Source: Sphingomonadales bacterium (lineage in GTDB: Bacteria; Pseudomonadota; Alphaproteobacteria; Sphingomonadales; Sphingomonadaceae). Taken from it: a stretch of DNA of 44,949 nt. The translations under genes and the position numbers were made by a program. Below, piece after piece: positions 32,799 to 41,763 of the stretch; position 1 is the first letter of the stretch, and each line of letters begins with the position of its first letter. The stretch lies in assembly GCA_027486895.1 (NCBI GenBank), contig JAIXOE010000028.1, positions 89,437-134,385 on the forward strand, written 5' to 3'. The notes beneath the pieces are model-generated. The model saw nothing but the letters and a program-made list of their open reading frames with translations. It searched no databases and had not been told where the DNA came from.

Positions 32799-32999
32799 AT
32801 GGCAAAGACAAGCCCCGGTGAATTCATCCGTCAGGTACGGACCGAAATCGGCAAGGTAGTATGGCCGTCAAGGCAGGAAACCGTGCAGACCGCGATCATG
32901 GTATTGATCATGACGATCATCTTGGCTGTCTTCTTTTTGGGCGTCGACGCGGTTTTTGCCGCAATCGTAAAGGGACTGCTTGCGCTAGCCGAAGGCTAA
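32799..32999 (+). CDS. secE: Preprotein translocase subunit SecE
   Basis: Small essential membrane subunit of the SecYEG translocon, 66 aa with one transmembrane helix (about residues 32-58). The cytoplasmic amphipathic part with 'FIRQVRTEIGKVVWPSRQET' is the conserved SecY-contact region. AGGAAG precedes ATG. nusG starts 43 nt downstream, the usual order. Confidence 0.96.
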   Translation: MAKTSPGEFIRQVRTEIGKVVWPSRQETVQTAIMVLIMTIILAVFFLGVDAVFAAIVKGLLALAEG

Positions 33000-33042
33000 G
33001 CCGCAGCCACTCGAAAGAGTTTTGGGGAAAAGAAGAGATATT

Positions 33043-33579
33043 ATGGCACGCTGGTACATCATTCACGCTTATTCGGGTTTTGAAAACAAAGTCCGCGACC
33101 AGATTCTTTCTGAAGCCGAGCGTATTGGCCTCTCGCAGCTCGTTGAAGCTGTCGAAGTTCCAACCGAGCAAGTCACTGAAGTGCGCCGTGGCAAGAAGAT
33201 TAAGGCCGAGCGCAAATTCTTCCCTGGTTACGTGCTTGCCAAGCTGAACATGAACGATGACGTTTATCACTTGGTCAAGAACACGGCAAAGGTAACTGGC
33301 TTTCTGGGCGCGGGTAACAAGCCACAGCCAATCAGCGAAGCCGAAGCAGCGCGCATTCTAAACACGAAGCAGGAACTCGAAGCAGCGCCGAAGAAGCGCG
33401 TTTCGGTCGACTACGAAATCGGCGATCAGGTCAAGGTACTTGGCGGTCCATTCGCAAGCTTCAACGGCGCGGTCGAAGAACTCGATTTCGACAAGAATCG
33501 CGTGAAGGTATCGGTCAGCATCTTTGGCCGTGCGACACCGGTCGAACTGGATTTCGAAGAAGTCGAATTGATGAAGTGA
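33043..33579 (+). CDS. nusG: Transcription termination/antitermination factor NusG
   Basis: RNA-polymerase-associated elongation factor, 178 aa. The NGN domain starts [20 protein letters not shown], contains '[20 protein letters not shown]', and is followed by a linker and a KOW domain ([19 protein letters not shown]) that contacts Rho or ribosomal S10. ATG 33043 has AGAAGAGA upstream; an upstream in-frame ATG at 33022 is rejected. A strong intrinsic terminator begins within the stop codon. Confidence 0.96.
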   Translation: MARWYIIHAYSGFENKVRDQILSEAERIGLSQLVEAVEVPTEQVTEVRRGKKIKAERKFFPGYVLAKLNMNDDVYHLVKNTAKVTGFLGAGNKPQPISEAEAARILNTKQELEAAPKKRVSVDYEIGDQVKVLGGPFASFNGAVEELDFDKNRVKVSVSIFGRATPVELDFEEVELMK

Positions 33580-33604
33580 TGGCCTTCGCTGGCCATCTTT
33601 TTTT
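33578..33604 (+). terminator. Intrinsic terminator of secE-nusG
   Basis: GATGGCC (33578-33584), loop TTCGCT and GGCCATC (33591-33597) form a perfect 7-bp stem followed by seven T. The left arm starts inside the nusG stop codon and the T tract ends 3 nt before the next gene's start codon. Confidence 0.9.
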
Positions 33605-33607
33605 CCT

Positions 33608-34540
33608 GTGACCTCCGCACTCTCGCCTGAACAGATACAGGCGCGCATCGAAAAGGCGAACGCGGCACACAGCGCGATACCCGCTGACAAGCTGGTTCGT
33701 GGCCTTGTGCGGCTGTTCGACTTTTCCGCTGCAGACGAACCCGACGAATTCACCTTTCCGGCATTCTCGCGCGCATCGCGCGATCGCATTTTCGGCGGGC
33801 AGATTATAGCGCAAGCCATGATGGCAGCCGCGCGTACCGTTGACCCTGACAAGCAAGTCCATTCGCTTCATGCTTATTTCTTGCGCGGTGGTAGCGAGGC
33901 TCTTCCGCTGCACTTTCGGGTCCACCGTGATTTTGATGGACGCGCGTTTTCCAACCGGCGCGTTGTCGTCCGGCAGGAAGGCAAGGTCATCTTCAATCTG
34001 ACAGCGTCTTTCCAGAAGCCAGAGCCAGGCTTTTCACATCAGGTGCCGATGCCTGATTTGTTGCCGCCCGACAAATGCTGGGATTATTCGGACGCCATGG
34101 CGCGCAATCCCGATATCCCTGATCATATGCTTGAGCGCATGGCACATCCGCGGCCGTTTGAGCTGCGCAGCTTTCGTCCGGCAGCCGATGCCAAGGCCAC
34201 AAGCCATTATCAATGGTTCCGCTTGCGCGCACCGATTGAGGGTGACCAGTTGCTGCACCGGGCACTGCTGTCGTTTGCTTCCGACATGGGCCTGCTGTCG
34301 TCAGCCATGCTGCCGCACGGCCTGCATTGGGTGACGCCCGGTCTGTTTTCTACCAGCCTTGACCATGCAATGTGGTTCCATAACGATGTTCAGGTCGACC
34401 AGTGGTTCGTTTATGTCATGGACAGCGACTGGACCGGAGGCAGCCGCGGCATCAATCATGGCTGGATTTACAGTGAGGACGGCACGCTGGTCGCTTCGGT
34501 CGTTCAGGAAGGTCTGCTGCGGCTCACACCGCCGGCATAA
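33608..34540 (+). CDS. tesB: Acyl-CoA thioesterase II (TesB)
   Basis: Double-hotdog thioesterase that hydrolyses medium- and long-chain acyl-CoA, 310 aa. Family segments are '[18 protein letters not shown]', '[13 protein letters not shown]', '[22 protein letters not shown]' and the C-terminal '[20 protein letters not shown]', which holds the catalytic Asp region. GTG 33608 is the only start that keeps the N-terminal segment. It lies 3 nt after the T tract of the nusG terminator and has no Shine-Dalgarno, so transcription would rely on read-through or a promoter inside nusG, or the mRNA may be leaderless. The gene splits nusG from rplK. Confidence 0.9.
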   Translation: MTSALSPEQIQARIEKANAAHSAIPADKLVRGLVRLFDFSAADEPDEFTFPAFSRASRDRIFGGQIIAQAMMAAARTVDPDKQVHSLHAYFLRGGSEALPLHFRVHRDFDGRAFSNRRVVVRQEGKVIFNLTASFQKPEPGFSHQVPMPDLLPPDKCWDYSDAMARNPDIPDHMLERMAHPRPFELRSFRPAADAKATSHYQWFRLRAPIEGDQLLHRALLSFASDMGLLSSAMLPHGLHWVTPGLFSTSLDHAMWFHNDVQVDQWFVYVMDSDWTGGSRGINHGWIYSEDGTLVASVVQEGLLRLTPPA

Positions 34541-34552
34541 CCGCGCAAAGAC

Positions 34553-34580
34553 TTGCATTATACCCACATTGCGGATAGTG
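34553..34580 (+). promoter_or_regulatory. Candidate rplK promoter
   Basis: TTGCAT (34553-34558) and ATAGTG (34575-34580) are 16 nt apart, in the 172-nt gap before rplK. A short GCCCT-TTC-AGGGC hairpin follows at 34670-34682. The match to consensus is modest. Confidence 0.4.
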
Positions 34581-34712
34581 GCACCGCTTCTCGGCGCAAT
34601 AGCGACGTGATTCCGTGTGGGAGGACATCTTGTGATGTCTGTTGGACCACTTAATTTGACCCGTTTTCGCCCTTTCAGGGCACAGCGGCGATAGAATGAA
34701 AGGACGCCATTC

Positions 34713-35144
34713 ATGGCAAAGAAAATTGACGGCTATATCGGCCTGCAGGTTCCTGCAGGTTCAGCCACCCCATCCCCGCCAATCGGCCCAGCACTGGGTC
34801 AGCGCGGCGTGAACATCATGGAATTCTGCAAGCAGTTCAACGCTGCGACAGCTGACATGGAAAAGGGTACCCCTATTCCAACGAAGATCACTGTTTTTGC
34901 TGACAAGAGCTTCACCTTTGCGATGAAGTCGCCACCAGCGACATACCTCATCAAGAAGGTTCTTGGCATCAAGTCGGGTTCGAAAGAGCCAGGCAAGATC
35001 ACCGCTGGCAAAATCACACGTGCGCAGCTTGAAGAAGTCGCAACCATCAAGATGGCCGACCTCAATGCGAACGATATGGACGCAGCAGTTAAAATCATCG
35101 CAGGCTCGGCTACCGCCATGGGCCTCGAAGTAGTGGAGGGCTGA
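34713..35144 (+). CDS. rplK: 50S ribosomal protein L11
   Basis: Component of the GTPase-associated centre, binding 23S rRNA helices 43-44. At 143 aa it is full length, with the N-terminal '[25 protein letters not shown]' region (proline helix) and the C-terminal RNA-binding part around '[16 protein letters not shown]'. AAAGGA precedes ATG, and rplA starts 4 nt after its stop. Confidence 0.97.
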   Translation: MAKKIDGYIGLQVPAGSATPSPPIGPALGQRGVNIMEFCKQFNAATADMEKGTPIPTKITVFADKSFTFAMKSPPATYLIKKVLGIKSGSKEPGKITAGKITRAQLEEVATIKMADLNANDMDAAVKIIAGSATAMGLEVVEG

Positions 35145-35148
35145 TCCG

Positions 35149-35844
35149 ATGGCCAAGCTGACCAAAAAAGCAAAATCGCTCGCGCATCTTGATGCCGACA
35201 AGCTCTATGGCGTTGATGAAGCGCTGAAGATGATCAAAGAAATGGCTACCGCCAAGTTTGACGAAACCATCGAAGTTGCAATGAACCTGGGCGTTGACCC
35301 ACGTCATGCTGACCAAATGGTTCGCGGCATGGTCTCGCTTCCAGCCGGTACCGGCAAGGAAATGAAGGTCGCCGTGTTCGCACGTGGCGACAAGGCGACT
35401 GCAGCAACTGCTGCTGGTGCAGACAAAGTCGGCGCTGAAGACCTGATGGAAGACATGTTGGCTGGAAACCTTGATTATGACCGCGTTATCGCAACGCCGG
35501 ACATGATGGGTATCGTTGGCCGCTTGGGTAAAACCTTGGGTCCAAAGGGCCTGATGCCAAACCCTAAGCTCGGCACAGTCACCATGGACGTTGCTGAAGC
35601 CGTAAAGGCTGCGAAAGCTGGCCAGGTTGAGTTCCGCGTTGAAAAGCAGGGCATCATCCACAGCGGCATCGGCAAGAAGAGCTTCTCTGACGCTGACCTG
35701 CGCAAGAACTTCGACGCGCTGGTTGACGCCGTCATCAAGAACAAGCCAAGCGGATCAAAGGGCAAATATGTCCGCCGCGTTGCTGTCAGCTCGTCAATGG
35801 GCCCTGGCCTCAAGATTGATCTGGCGGACGTCGCTGGCGCCTAA
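35149..35844 (+). CDS. rplA: 50S ribosomal protein L1
   Basis: L1-stalk protein and, in many bacteria, a repressor of its own rplKA message. Full length at 231 aa with the signature '[23 protein letters not shown]' region and '[20 protein letters not shown]'. GGAGGG precedes ATG and lies within the rplK end. A strong bidirectional terminator follows. Confidence 0.97.
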   Translation: MAKLTKKAKSLAHLDADKLYGVDEALKMIKEMATAKFDETIEVAMNLGVDPRHADQMVRGMVSLPAGTGKEMKVAVFARGDKATAATAAGADKVGAEDLMEDMLAGNLDYDRVIATPDMMGIVGRLGKTLGPKGLMPNPKLGTVTMDVAEAVKAAKAGQVEFRVEKQGIIHSGIGKKSFSDADLRKNFDALVDAVIKNKPSGSKGKYVRRVAVSSSMGPGLKIDLADVAGA

Positions 35845-35864
35845 GCCACGACATCAAACAATTA

Positions 35865-37418
35865 TCAAAAGGGCTGGAGGGAAACCTCCGGCCCTTTTTT
35901 ATTGCCTGTCAGGCAAACCAAAAAGGCAATAAAAGTGCCGATGCACAGCTGCCACGGGAAGGCCAGCATTTTCCAGCTTTGCGGAAGACCAAAGCTGTCG
36001 ACGATATAATGCTGTTGCAGCAATATAGTGACGAATCCTGCAATCAAAGCCGCGATGACGGACCATGTCGCCCCCCTGCTCGTAAACACCGTCACGGCAT
36101 ACACGCCCAGCAAGCCCGAATAAGCGAAGACCATCACGCCAAGGACGAATTCCAACAACGGCGTGTCACTATATTGCTGCCAGAAGAAGCATAAAACCGA
36201 CATCGCAAATAAGGCCAATGCGAGCACAAGCATCGCAGCTCGCCCTGCGCGCACATAATGATGCTCGGATATGTGCCCGCGCCTTTCCCGCCACGGGCGA
36301 TAAAAATCCGACACGACAACTGCAGACATGGAGATGAGGCCAGAATTGATCGCTGCGGCGGCAATGACGCCGACGGTTATCAATCCGCGCAGACCGGGCG
36401 GAATTTCTGACAAGATAAAGGACATGAAGACCGTGATCTTCTCGCCGCTAAACGTGCTGGCAACGCCGCCGCCGGTTCCCATAAGGTCTGGGCGATTGTA
36501 GAAAACATGCAGTAGCGACCCAATGGCCATGAATACCGCAACGACAGGAATTGCCGCCCACATGCTCACATATAGCGCGCGCTTGCCGGCTTGCGCGTCT
36601 CGGCACGCCAAAAATCGCTGGGTGGTATCCTGATCGAGTCCGGCATTTCCGATGTTAAGTAAGACTAACCCGGTCAAAATAGCCCACATTGTAAAAGGCT
36701 TGGAAAAATCGAGGGACCAATCGAACAGGCGCAGTTTGTCGACGCCACCGGGTGCATTTTGCAGACCGCTTATTATCTCGGACGCCGGTGCCGGAATTTT
36801 GAACCATAAGAACGCCAGCACGAGCAGCGCACCACCTAGATACAGCATAACCTGAACCAAATCGCTCCAGATAACCGCATTGAGGCCGCCGAACAGGGTG
36901 AATGCAACGCCGAAAATGACCAGAACGGCGGACGCAATCATGATGTGTTGGGGGTCAGTATCAAGGAAGATAATCATCGATACGGCAATGGCCGCCAAAT
37001 ATAGCCGCGCTCCGCTCGCTAATATGCGGCCAATCAGGTACATCCCAGCCGCTGCACGGCGCGCAGTCGCATCGAAACGCACCTCAAGAAGTTCATATAC
37101 CGTCGTTGCCCCAATCGCGTAGAAGCGCGGAATTAAAAAGCGGGCTACGATAAAGGCGGCGATGATGGCCGAAAAATTGCTGGTCAAATAGCTATAGTCG
37201 CCCCGGTAGCTGTTATCAGGTGCACCAAGGAAGGTGGCGGCCGACTGCATAGTGGACAGGACGGACACCGCCACCAGCCACACCGGCGCATGATGGCCAG
37301 CCAGGAAATAGTCATCAGCTGTTTTGGTCCGCCGTGTCGCCTGATAGCCGGCAAATGCCAGCAATGCGACATAGGCACACAAAATGCCCCAGTCGTAAAA
37401 GGTGAATGCTAACGGCAC
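35865..37418 (-). CDS. Sodium:solute symporter (SSS family)
   Basis: Inner-membrane Na+-coupled transporter with about 13 hydrophobic helices, 517 aa. 'TADDYFLAGHHAPVWLVAVSVLSTMQSAATFLG' is the typical SSS opening, with 'GGLNAVIWSDLVQVMLYLGGA' and 'LRGLITVGVIAAAAINSGLISMSAV' later. I chose GTG 37418 with GGGGGAG 6 nt upstream; GTG 37442 lies upstream of that SD. It follows the Rieske oxygenase by 54 nt on the same strand, suggesting uptake of the oxygenase substrate (inference). Its final codons overlap the rplA terminator. Confidence 0.88.
   Translation of the reverse strand: MPLAFTFYDWGILCAYVALLAFAGYQATRRTKTADDYFLAGHHAPVWLVAVSVLSTMQSAATFLGAPDNSYRGDYSYLTSNFSAIIAAFIVARFLIPRFYAIGATTVYELLEVRFDATARRAAAGMYLIGRILASGARLYLAAIAVSMIIFLDTDPQHIMIASAVLVIFGVAFTLFGGLNAVIWSDLVQVMLYLGGALLVLAFLWFKIPAPASEIISGLQNAPGGVDKLRLFDWSLDFSKPFTMWAILTGLVLLNIGNAGLDQDTTQRFLACRDAQAGKRALYVSMWAAIPVVAVFMAIGSLLHVFYNRPDLMGTGGGVASTFSGEKITVFMSFILSEIPPGLRGLITVGVIAAAAINSGLISMSAVVVSDFYRPWRERRGHISEHHYVRAGRAAMLVLALALFAMSVLCFFWQQYSDTPLLEFVLGVMVFAYSGLLGVYAVTVFTSRGATWSVIAALIAGFVTILLQQHYIVDSFGLPQSWKMLAFPWQLCIGTFIAFLVCLTGNKKGPEVSLQPF
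35867..35900. terminator. Bidirectional terminator between rplA and the sodium symporter gene
   Basis: AAAAGGGCTGGAGG (35867-35880), tetraloop GAAA and CCTCCGGCCCTTTT (35885-35898) pair over 14 bp with one wobble. A-rich and T-rich ends serve both directions. The last codons of the convergent symporter gene are written in this hairpin. Confidence 0.9.
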
Positions 37419-37472
37419 GAATGCTCCCCCCGCCTCAGCCACTAACGAAACACGCCTGTTTGTTCAAACGCG

Positions 37473-38834
37473 CTATTTCGCCAGATACCGATCCAGCGTC
37501 TCATGATAATGGCGGATGCGGCTTTCTTGGTAACGCGCCAATGTCACGCCCGGTTTCTTCGACGCGCGCAGACCTTTTTGGATCCGCTTCAGATTGTCGG
37601 TATCCTGATCTGCGACCATTGCGGCGGAACCAAGCTCAGGTGCATCAGCCCATTTCTGATCCAGTCCCAGCATGGTCATTTTTGCTGGTTCCGGATGGGA
37701 ACCATCGGGTGCTTTGGAAAACAGGAACATGATTTCCATGATCGAGCTTTCCGGATCGTCGCCATTCGGGCGGAAGCGGTAGGTGATGGGTAGCGCCTGC
37801 CCACCCCACGGAACCATATTGGGAAAAAGCATATATTCGATCAGGTCGAGCGATTCCGAGTCCGATAGTGCTGACATGTCGCGGCCAATCGAACGCGAAA
37901 TCCTCTCGCGCGCACGTTCGGCCAGCTTGGCCCGCGCAGTTTCGCCCTCGCCCACTTCAATGGGCTTGCCGGCAAAAAAGGGCACATCACGGCGCATTTC
38001 CTGTATGGTTTGCTCAGGCGTGGTTGCTGGCTTGGACGGGCTTGCAACACCCTGAACGCTGATCATACGGCTGACATGGCGCACATCCGGCCAAACGTCA
38101 TATTGGGTGTTACTGTCACCATAATAGCTCAGCACCTGTCCATGCGCGAACGGCACATGGTAAGCTTCGACAAAAGCCTCCATCGCCAGCTTCCAGTTGC
38201 ACGGCATAATCTTGGCAACATGCGCCGCGACATACCGGTCCTCCAGATTGAACGAAGCAAAATGCTCGGGCAGATTTTCAAGATAGGTTTCGAGCGGTTC
38301 GGCATCGGCATCAAAATTAATGAAAACAAAGCCACCCCACGTGCCGACGCGGGCTTCAGGAAGGCTCATCTTGTCCTTATCAACATGCGGAAAATCCCAT
38401 TGGCCCGGAATTACCGATAATGCGCCATCTAGCTTCCACGTCCAGCCGTGGAATGGGCAACGAAACTGCTTAACGCACCCGCCTTCGGTGCGGAGCATCG
38501 TTCCCCGATGCAGGCACGAATTTATATAGGCTTTGATCTCATCAGGACCTGTACGAACAACGATGAGCGAGTCATGCACAATGTCGTAGACAACATGGTC
38601 TCCGACATTTGGAATATGTTCGACGCGGCACGCAAGCTGCCATGTCTTGCGCCAAACCTTCTCAACCTCCCGGTCGTGCCATTCCTTGGTGAAGTAACGC
38701 TCAATAGATACATCTGCACTGCTTTGCCCAATGGCTGGTGATTCCACGCGCATGACCTCAGGCGCGGGATTGAGGTCGCCGTCGAACACTTCCTGAACCG
38801 ATGGGCCTGGACGGCGCGCAATTATGTTGTCCAA
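37473..38834 (-). CDS. Rieske non-heme iron oxygenase, alpha subunit
   Basis: Oxygenase component of a ring-hydroxylating/quaternary-amine-type monooxygenase, 453 aa. The Rieske [2Fe-2S] ligands are C107-x-H109 and C126-x2-H129. The mononuclear iron site is H226 and H231 in E-A-Y-H-x4-H. The bridging residue is E223 rather than the Asp of naphthalene-type enzymes; Glu occurs in carnitine/choline-type monooxygenases. I chose TTG 38834 because AGGAG lies 8 nt upstream. ATG 38876 (467 aa) has no SD and would leave 15 nt to the divergent gene. No ferredoxin or reductase gene is nearby. Substrate unknown. Confidence 0.87.
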   Translation of the reverse strand: MDNIIARRPGPSVQEVFDGDLNPAPEVMRVESPAIGQSSADVSIERYFTKEWHDREVEKVWRKTWQLACRVEHIPNVGDHVVYDIVHDSLIVVRTGPDEIKAYINSCLHRGTMLRTEGGCVKQFRCPFHGWTWKLDGALSVIPGQWDFPHVDKDKMSLPEARVGTWGGFVFINFDADAEPLETYLENLPEHFASFNLEDRYVAAHVAKIMPCNWKLAMEAFVEAYHVPFAHGQVLSYYGDSNTQYDVWPDVRHVSRMISVQGVASPSKPATTPEQTIQEMRRDVPFFAGKPIEVGEGETARAKLAERARERISRSIGRDMSALSDSESLDLIEYMLFPNMVPWGGQALPITYRFRPNGDDPESSIMEIMFLFSKAPDGSHPEPAKMTMLGLDQKWADAPELGSAAMVADQDTDNLKRIQKGLRASKKPGVTLARYQESRIRHYHETLDRYLAK

Positions 38835-38891
38835 AATGCTCTCTCCTCGATATTTCTTGCGCCATCCTGCCGCCATGGTAGCAACTGTGCA

Positions 38892-39356
38892 ATGAACAAT
38901 TTACAGCATCGCCACCTCATTACGATGACCCTAACCGTGGATTTCGCAGGCATGGTCAGCATCGGCCAGACCCCCGCCGGCCTGCGCCGCATCGCACCCG
39001 TCACCGGCGGCCACTTTGCTGGCGAGCGACTGAATGGCAAGGTGCTGCCCGGCGGAAATGATTGGGTCGTCAACCGTCAAGATGGCGTGATGGTGATCGA
39101 CGTTCGCCTAACGCTCCAAACCGATGACGCTGCGCTTGTTTACCTCAATTATCAGGGTCGCTTTCTGGCCGCACCCGAAGCAATGTCTCGGTTCGCGAAA
39201 GGCGCATTGCTGAACCCGGATGAATATTCACTGGCAATCGTCGCTAAATTCGAATGCGGCGATACCCGCTACACTTGGCTCAATAATGTCATCGCCGTCG
39301 GTACCGGCGAACAAACGGCGGCAGGTCCGGTCTATTCGATTTTCGAAATAGGCTGA
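38892..39356 (+). CDS. DUF3237 family protein
   Basis: Small cytoplasmic protein of 154 aa in the DUF3237 (UPF0311) family, a beta-barrel fold of unknown function often found near aromatic-catabolism genes. Conserved pieces include 'GRRIAPVTGG'-like LRRIAPVTGGHFAGERLNG, 'NDWVVNRQDGVMVIDVRLTL' and 'YLNYQGRF'. It is divergent from the Rieske oxygenase by 57 nt and may share its regulation. Its 3' end overlaps the convergent EamA gene by 25 nt. Confidence 0.85.
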   Translation: MNNLQHRHLITMTLTVDFAGMVSIGQTPAGLRRIAPVTGGHFAGERLNGKVLPGGNDWVVNRQDGVMVIDVRLTLQTDDAALVYLNYQGRFLAAPEAMSRFAKGALLNPDEYSLAIVAKFECGDTRYTWLNNVIAVGTGEQTAAGPVYSIFEIG

Positions 39357-40231
39357 AAAAATCTCGGCCATAAAAGGCTTAACGCCAATCCGCCCATGAC
39401 CAGCGCAGCAGCGAGCAATTTCCAACTTTGCAGCGGTTCGCCCAAGAACAAGGCGGACGCCCCCATCCCGAATACCGGCACCAACAGAGCCATTGGCGCG
39501 ACGGTTGCCGCCGGATGCCGCGCGAGAAGCCATCCCCAAATCCCATAACCGAACATCGTATTGCCAACCGCTTGCCAGACCACCGCGGCCCAGGTTGTCG
39601 CTGTTGCTGCGTGGACACCCGCAATCAAGGCCGACGGGCCTTCCAATAATAAGGCGAGGGTGAGCAGTGGCGGCACGGCGAAGATGCTGGCCCAGACCAC
39701 ATAGGCAAGCATGTCGACCTTACCCGCGGCGCGCGAAACCATATTGCCACTCGACCAGCAAAATGCAGCTGTTACCACTAGCATCAACCCCAATGGCGTC
39801 GCGCTGCCGTCCGAATGGGTCAGAATGACAGCCAGCCCGCTTGTCGCTAACCCGAGTGCAGCCCATTGGAACCTGCGCACCCGTTCACCCGTCAGCCGCA
39901 TCGATAGGGCAATAGTGAAAAAGACCTGGATCTGGACGACCAGTGAGGCAAGGCCCGGGGTGATATCGCCTTTCATCGCCAGAAACAGCAGTCCGAATTG
40001 CCCAGCCCCGATCAGCACACCATAAGCCGCCAGATTGGACAAACGCACGGCAGGCCGTTTTAGGAAAAATGCCGCTGGTAGAAATGCGCATGTAAAACGC
40101 AGCGTCGCAAGCCACAAAGGTGGTAAATGGGTCAGCGCCAATTTGATGACAACGAAATTCGTTCCCCACACCGCCATCACCGCGAGCGCGAGCAGAAGGT
40201 GCAGGCGTGGTAAGGCGGCATTTTGTGGCAT
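39332..40231 (-). CDS. EamA-type DMT transporter
   Basis: Ten-helix inner-membrane exporter of the drug/metabolite transporter superfamily, 299 aa, with two EamA repeats ('MAVWGTNFVVIKLALTHLPP' and 'VWQAVGNTMFGYGIWGWLLAR'). The start is ATG 40231 with AGGGGGG upstream; 40258 is an upstream non-ATG option. It lies 39 nt after the nitrilase-like gene and is the last gene of the SnoaL-GNAT-nitrilase-EamA operon, so it may export the product of that pathway (inference). The cargo is unknown; amino acids are common for relatives. Confidence 0.88.
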   Translation of the reverse strand: MPQNAALPRLHLLLALAVMAVWGTNFVVIKLALTHLPPLWLATLRFTCAFLPAAFFLKRPAVRLSNLAAYGVLIGAGQFGLLFLAMKGDITPGLASLVVQIQVFFTIALSMRLTGERVRRFQWAALGLATSGLAVILTHSDGSATPLGLMLVVTAAFCWSSGNMVSRAAGKVDMLAYVVWASIFAVPPLLTLALLLEGPSALIAGVHAATATTWAAVVWQAVGNTMFGYGIWGWLLARHPAATVAPMALLVPVFGMGASALFLGEPLQSWKLLAAALVMGGLALSLLWPRFFQPISKIE

Positions 40232-40270
40232 AGAAGCCCCCCTAACCGCTCCGCCCATTTTTGCGAACAG

Positions 40271-41176
40271 TTAATCCAGTGGCACAACTTCTAAGGGCAG
40301 ATCGCTCGCGTTGGCCCCACAATATTGTTCGGGCCAATGCGCAAAGGGGCGGACGGCCCCTTCGGTTCGCCAGCGGTTCACGCGCGCAAGATCGGCGTCT
40401 GCAATGACCCACGCTCCCTGCCCCTCGGTTCCGATCGCCACGATCCCGTCATCAGGGCTATCGCCATCAGGCGGAACGAACAGCCCAGCCGCACCATAAT
40501 TTTCGTCAAGTGCCGGCGACCATGGGGCCATGCCGACAGTCGGTGCCTGCACCACAAAAATCTGGTTTTCCAGCGCGCGCGCCTGTGCCCCAATCCGAAC
40601 GCGGTAATAGCCCTGCAGACTGTCTGTGCACGAGGGACATAGAATGGCCTGCGCGCCAGCGGCTGCCTGCGCCCGCGCGATCATCGGGAATTCGATATCA
40701 TAGCAGGTAGAGAGGCCAAGCATTCCCAAAGATGTACGAAAAACGCGCAGGCTTTTCCCGCCCTTAATGTCCCACGATTCACGTTCGAACCGGGTCATCA
40801 TAATCTTGTCCTGATGCCCTGTTTGCCCATCCGGCATATACAGGGTCGCCCGGTTCACAACCTGCCCGCCGTCATCGTCACAGGGTCGTGTTCCGCCGAG
40901 CAGGACGACCCCAAACTGCCGGGCCAAATCAGCATAATGGGCATCAATTCTTGGGCCAAGTGCGACAACTGCGCGCAACGAGGCGTGCAAATCGCTTGCA
41001 GTCGACCTGTCGATCGCGGCCAATTCCATCGCTGCATATTCGGGAAACACCAATAGCTGTGCGCCTTGCGCGGCTGCATCGCGCACCCACTGTCCCACCT
41101 TTGCTTGCCAACTGGCAAAGCTATCGGGTTGCCCTATGGGATATTGGGCTGCCGCTATCCGAACCGCCGCGGTCAC
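40271..41176 (-). CDS. Carbon-nitrogen hydrolase (nitrilase superfamily amidase)
   Basis: Cytoplasmic amidase/nitrilase-fold enzyme, 301 aa. The catalytic triad is E46 (VFPEYAA), K124 (HQDKIMMTRFE) and C158 (LSTCYDIEFP). The C-x-D-x-R/E-F-P context suits an amidase rather than a true nitrilase. The start is GTG 41176, which overlaps the GNAT stop as GTGA, so translation is coupled. Its place between an acetyltransferase and an exporter suggests an amide or acylated amine is processed. Substrate unknown. Confidence 0.88.
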   Translation of the reverse strand: MTAAVRIAAAQYPIGQPDSFASWQAKVGQWVRDAAAQGAQLLVFPEYAAMELAAIDRSTASDLHASLRAVVALGPRIDAHYADLARQFGVVLLGGTRPCDDDGGQVVNRATLYMPDGQTGHQDKIMMTRFERESWDIKGGKSLRVFRTSLGMLGLSTCYDIEFPMIARAQAAAGAQAILCPSCTDSLQGYYRVRIGAQARALENQIFVVQAPTVGMAPWSPALDENYGAAGLFVPPDGDSPDDGIVAIGTEGQGAWVIADADLARVNRWRTEGAVRPFAHWPEQYCGANASDLPLEVVPLD

Positions 41177-41763
41177 AGGTCGCGCATCCAGAATTGCATT
41201 GGGTGCGCGCTTTCGGCATCATCACCCAGATCCTGCCATTCAAGTGTTCCGGTCAACCCTTCCACCGGCGCGTAGCCACGGGCACGCCAGAACGGGTGCA
41301 AATCGCGTGGTGCTTCGGGCCGCATCGGATGATCTTCGGGGCGGATCACCGCACAAAAAGCAGTCTGACGTGCCCCTGCGGATCGCGCTGCGTCTTCGCG
41401 CGCGTCGAAAAACTGGTGACCAATTCCTTGCCCCTGATATTGCGGCAGCAGAACGGATTCCCCGAAATAGAATATCTGCGCAACATCCAGTCCTGTGTCG
41501 CGGAATGGATTCTGGATTTCCGGCTTATGCCCCTCCAATGGGGAAGCAGTTGCAGCCCCAATGATGGATTCCCCGTCCTGGGCAACGACAAGCACGGAAC
41601 CGGGTTCGCGCACAAAATCCGCCATGTAACCCGCTTCATATTCTGCGGTGCCATCATAGAGATAGGGCCAGTTGCGAAAAACCTGAATCCGCAAATCAGA
41701 CAGCGCGGCAATGGCGGCCCAGCGCTCCTCGGGATCAGTCAAGGAACGGACTTCGACCGTCAT
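41173..41763 (-). CDS. GNAT family N-acetyltransferase
   Basis: Acetyl-CoA-dependent acetyltransferase of 196 aa. The CoA-binding motif A is visible as 'LLPQYQGQGIGHQFF' (Q-x-x-G-x-G). 'DLHPFWRARGYAPVEGL' near the C terminus is the usual strand 6-7 region. ATG 41763 overlaps the SnoaL-like stop by ATGA, and its own stop overlaps the next gene by GTGA. An in-frame upstream start at 41781 would lie inside the SnoaL gene. The acceptor substrate is unknown. Confidence 0.85.
   Translation of the reverse strand: MTVEVRSLTDPEERWAAIAALSDLRIQVFRNWPYLYDGTAEYEAGYMADFVREPGSVLVVAQDGESIIGAATASPLEGHKPEIQNPFRDTGLDVAQIFYFGESVLLPQYQGQGIGHQFFDAREDAARSAGARQTAFCAVIRPEDHPMRPEAPRDLHPFWRARGYAPVEGLTGTLEWQDLGDDAESAHPMQFWMRDL

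Noticed and set aside
40271-41763. Nit1C-type nitrilase cluster (cyanide assimilation)
   Set aside because: That cluster needs radical SAM, AIR-synthase-like and flavin monooxygenase genes next to the nitrilase; none are present and the active-site context suits an amidase.
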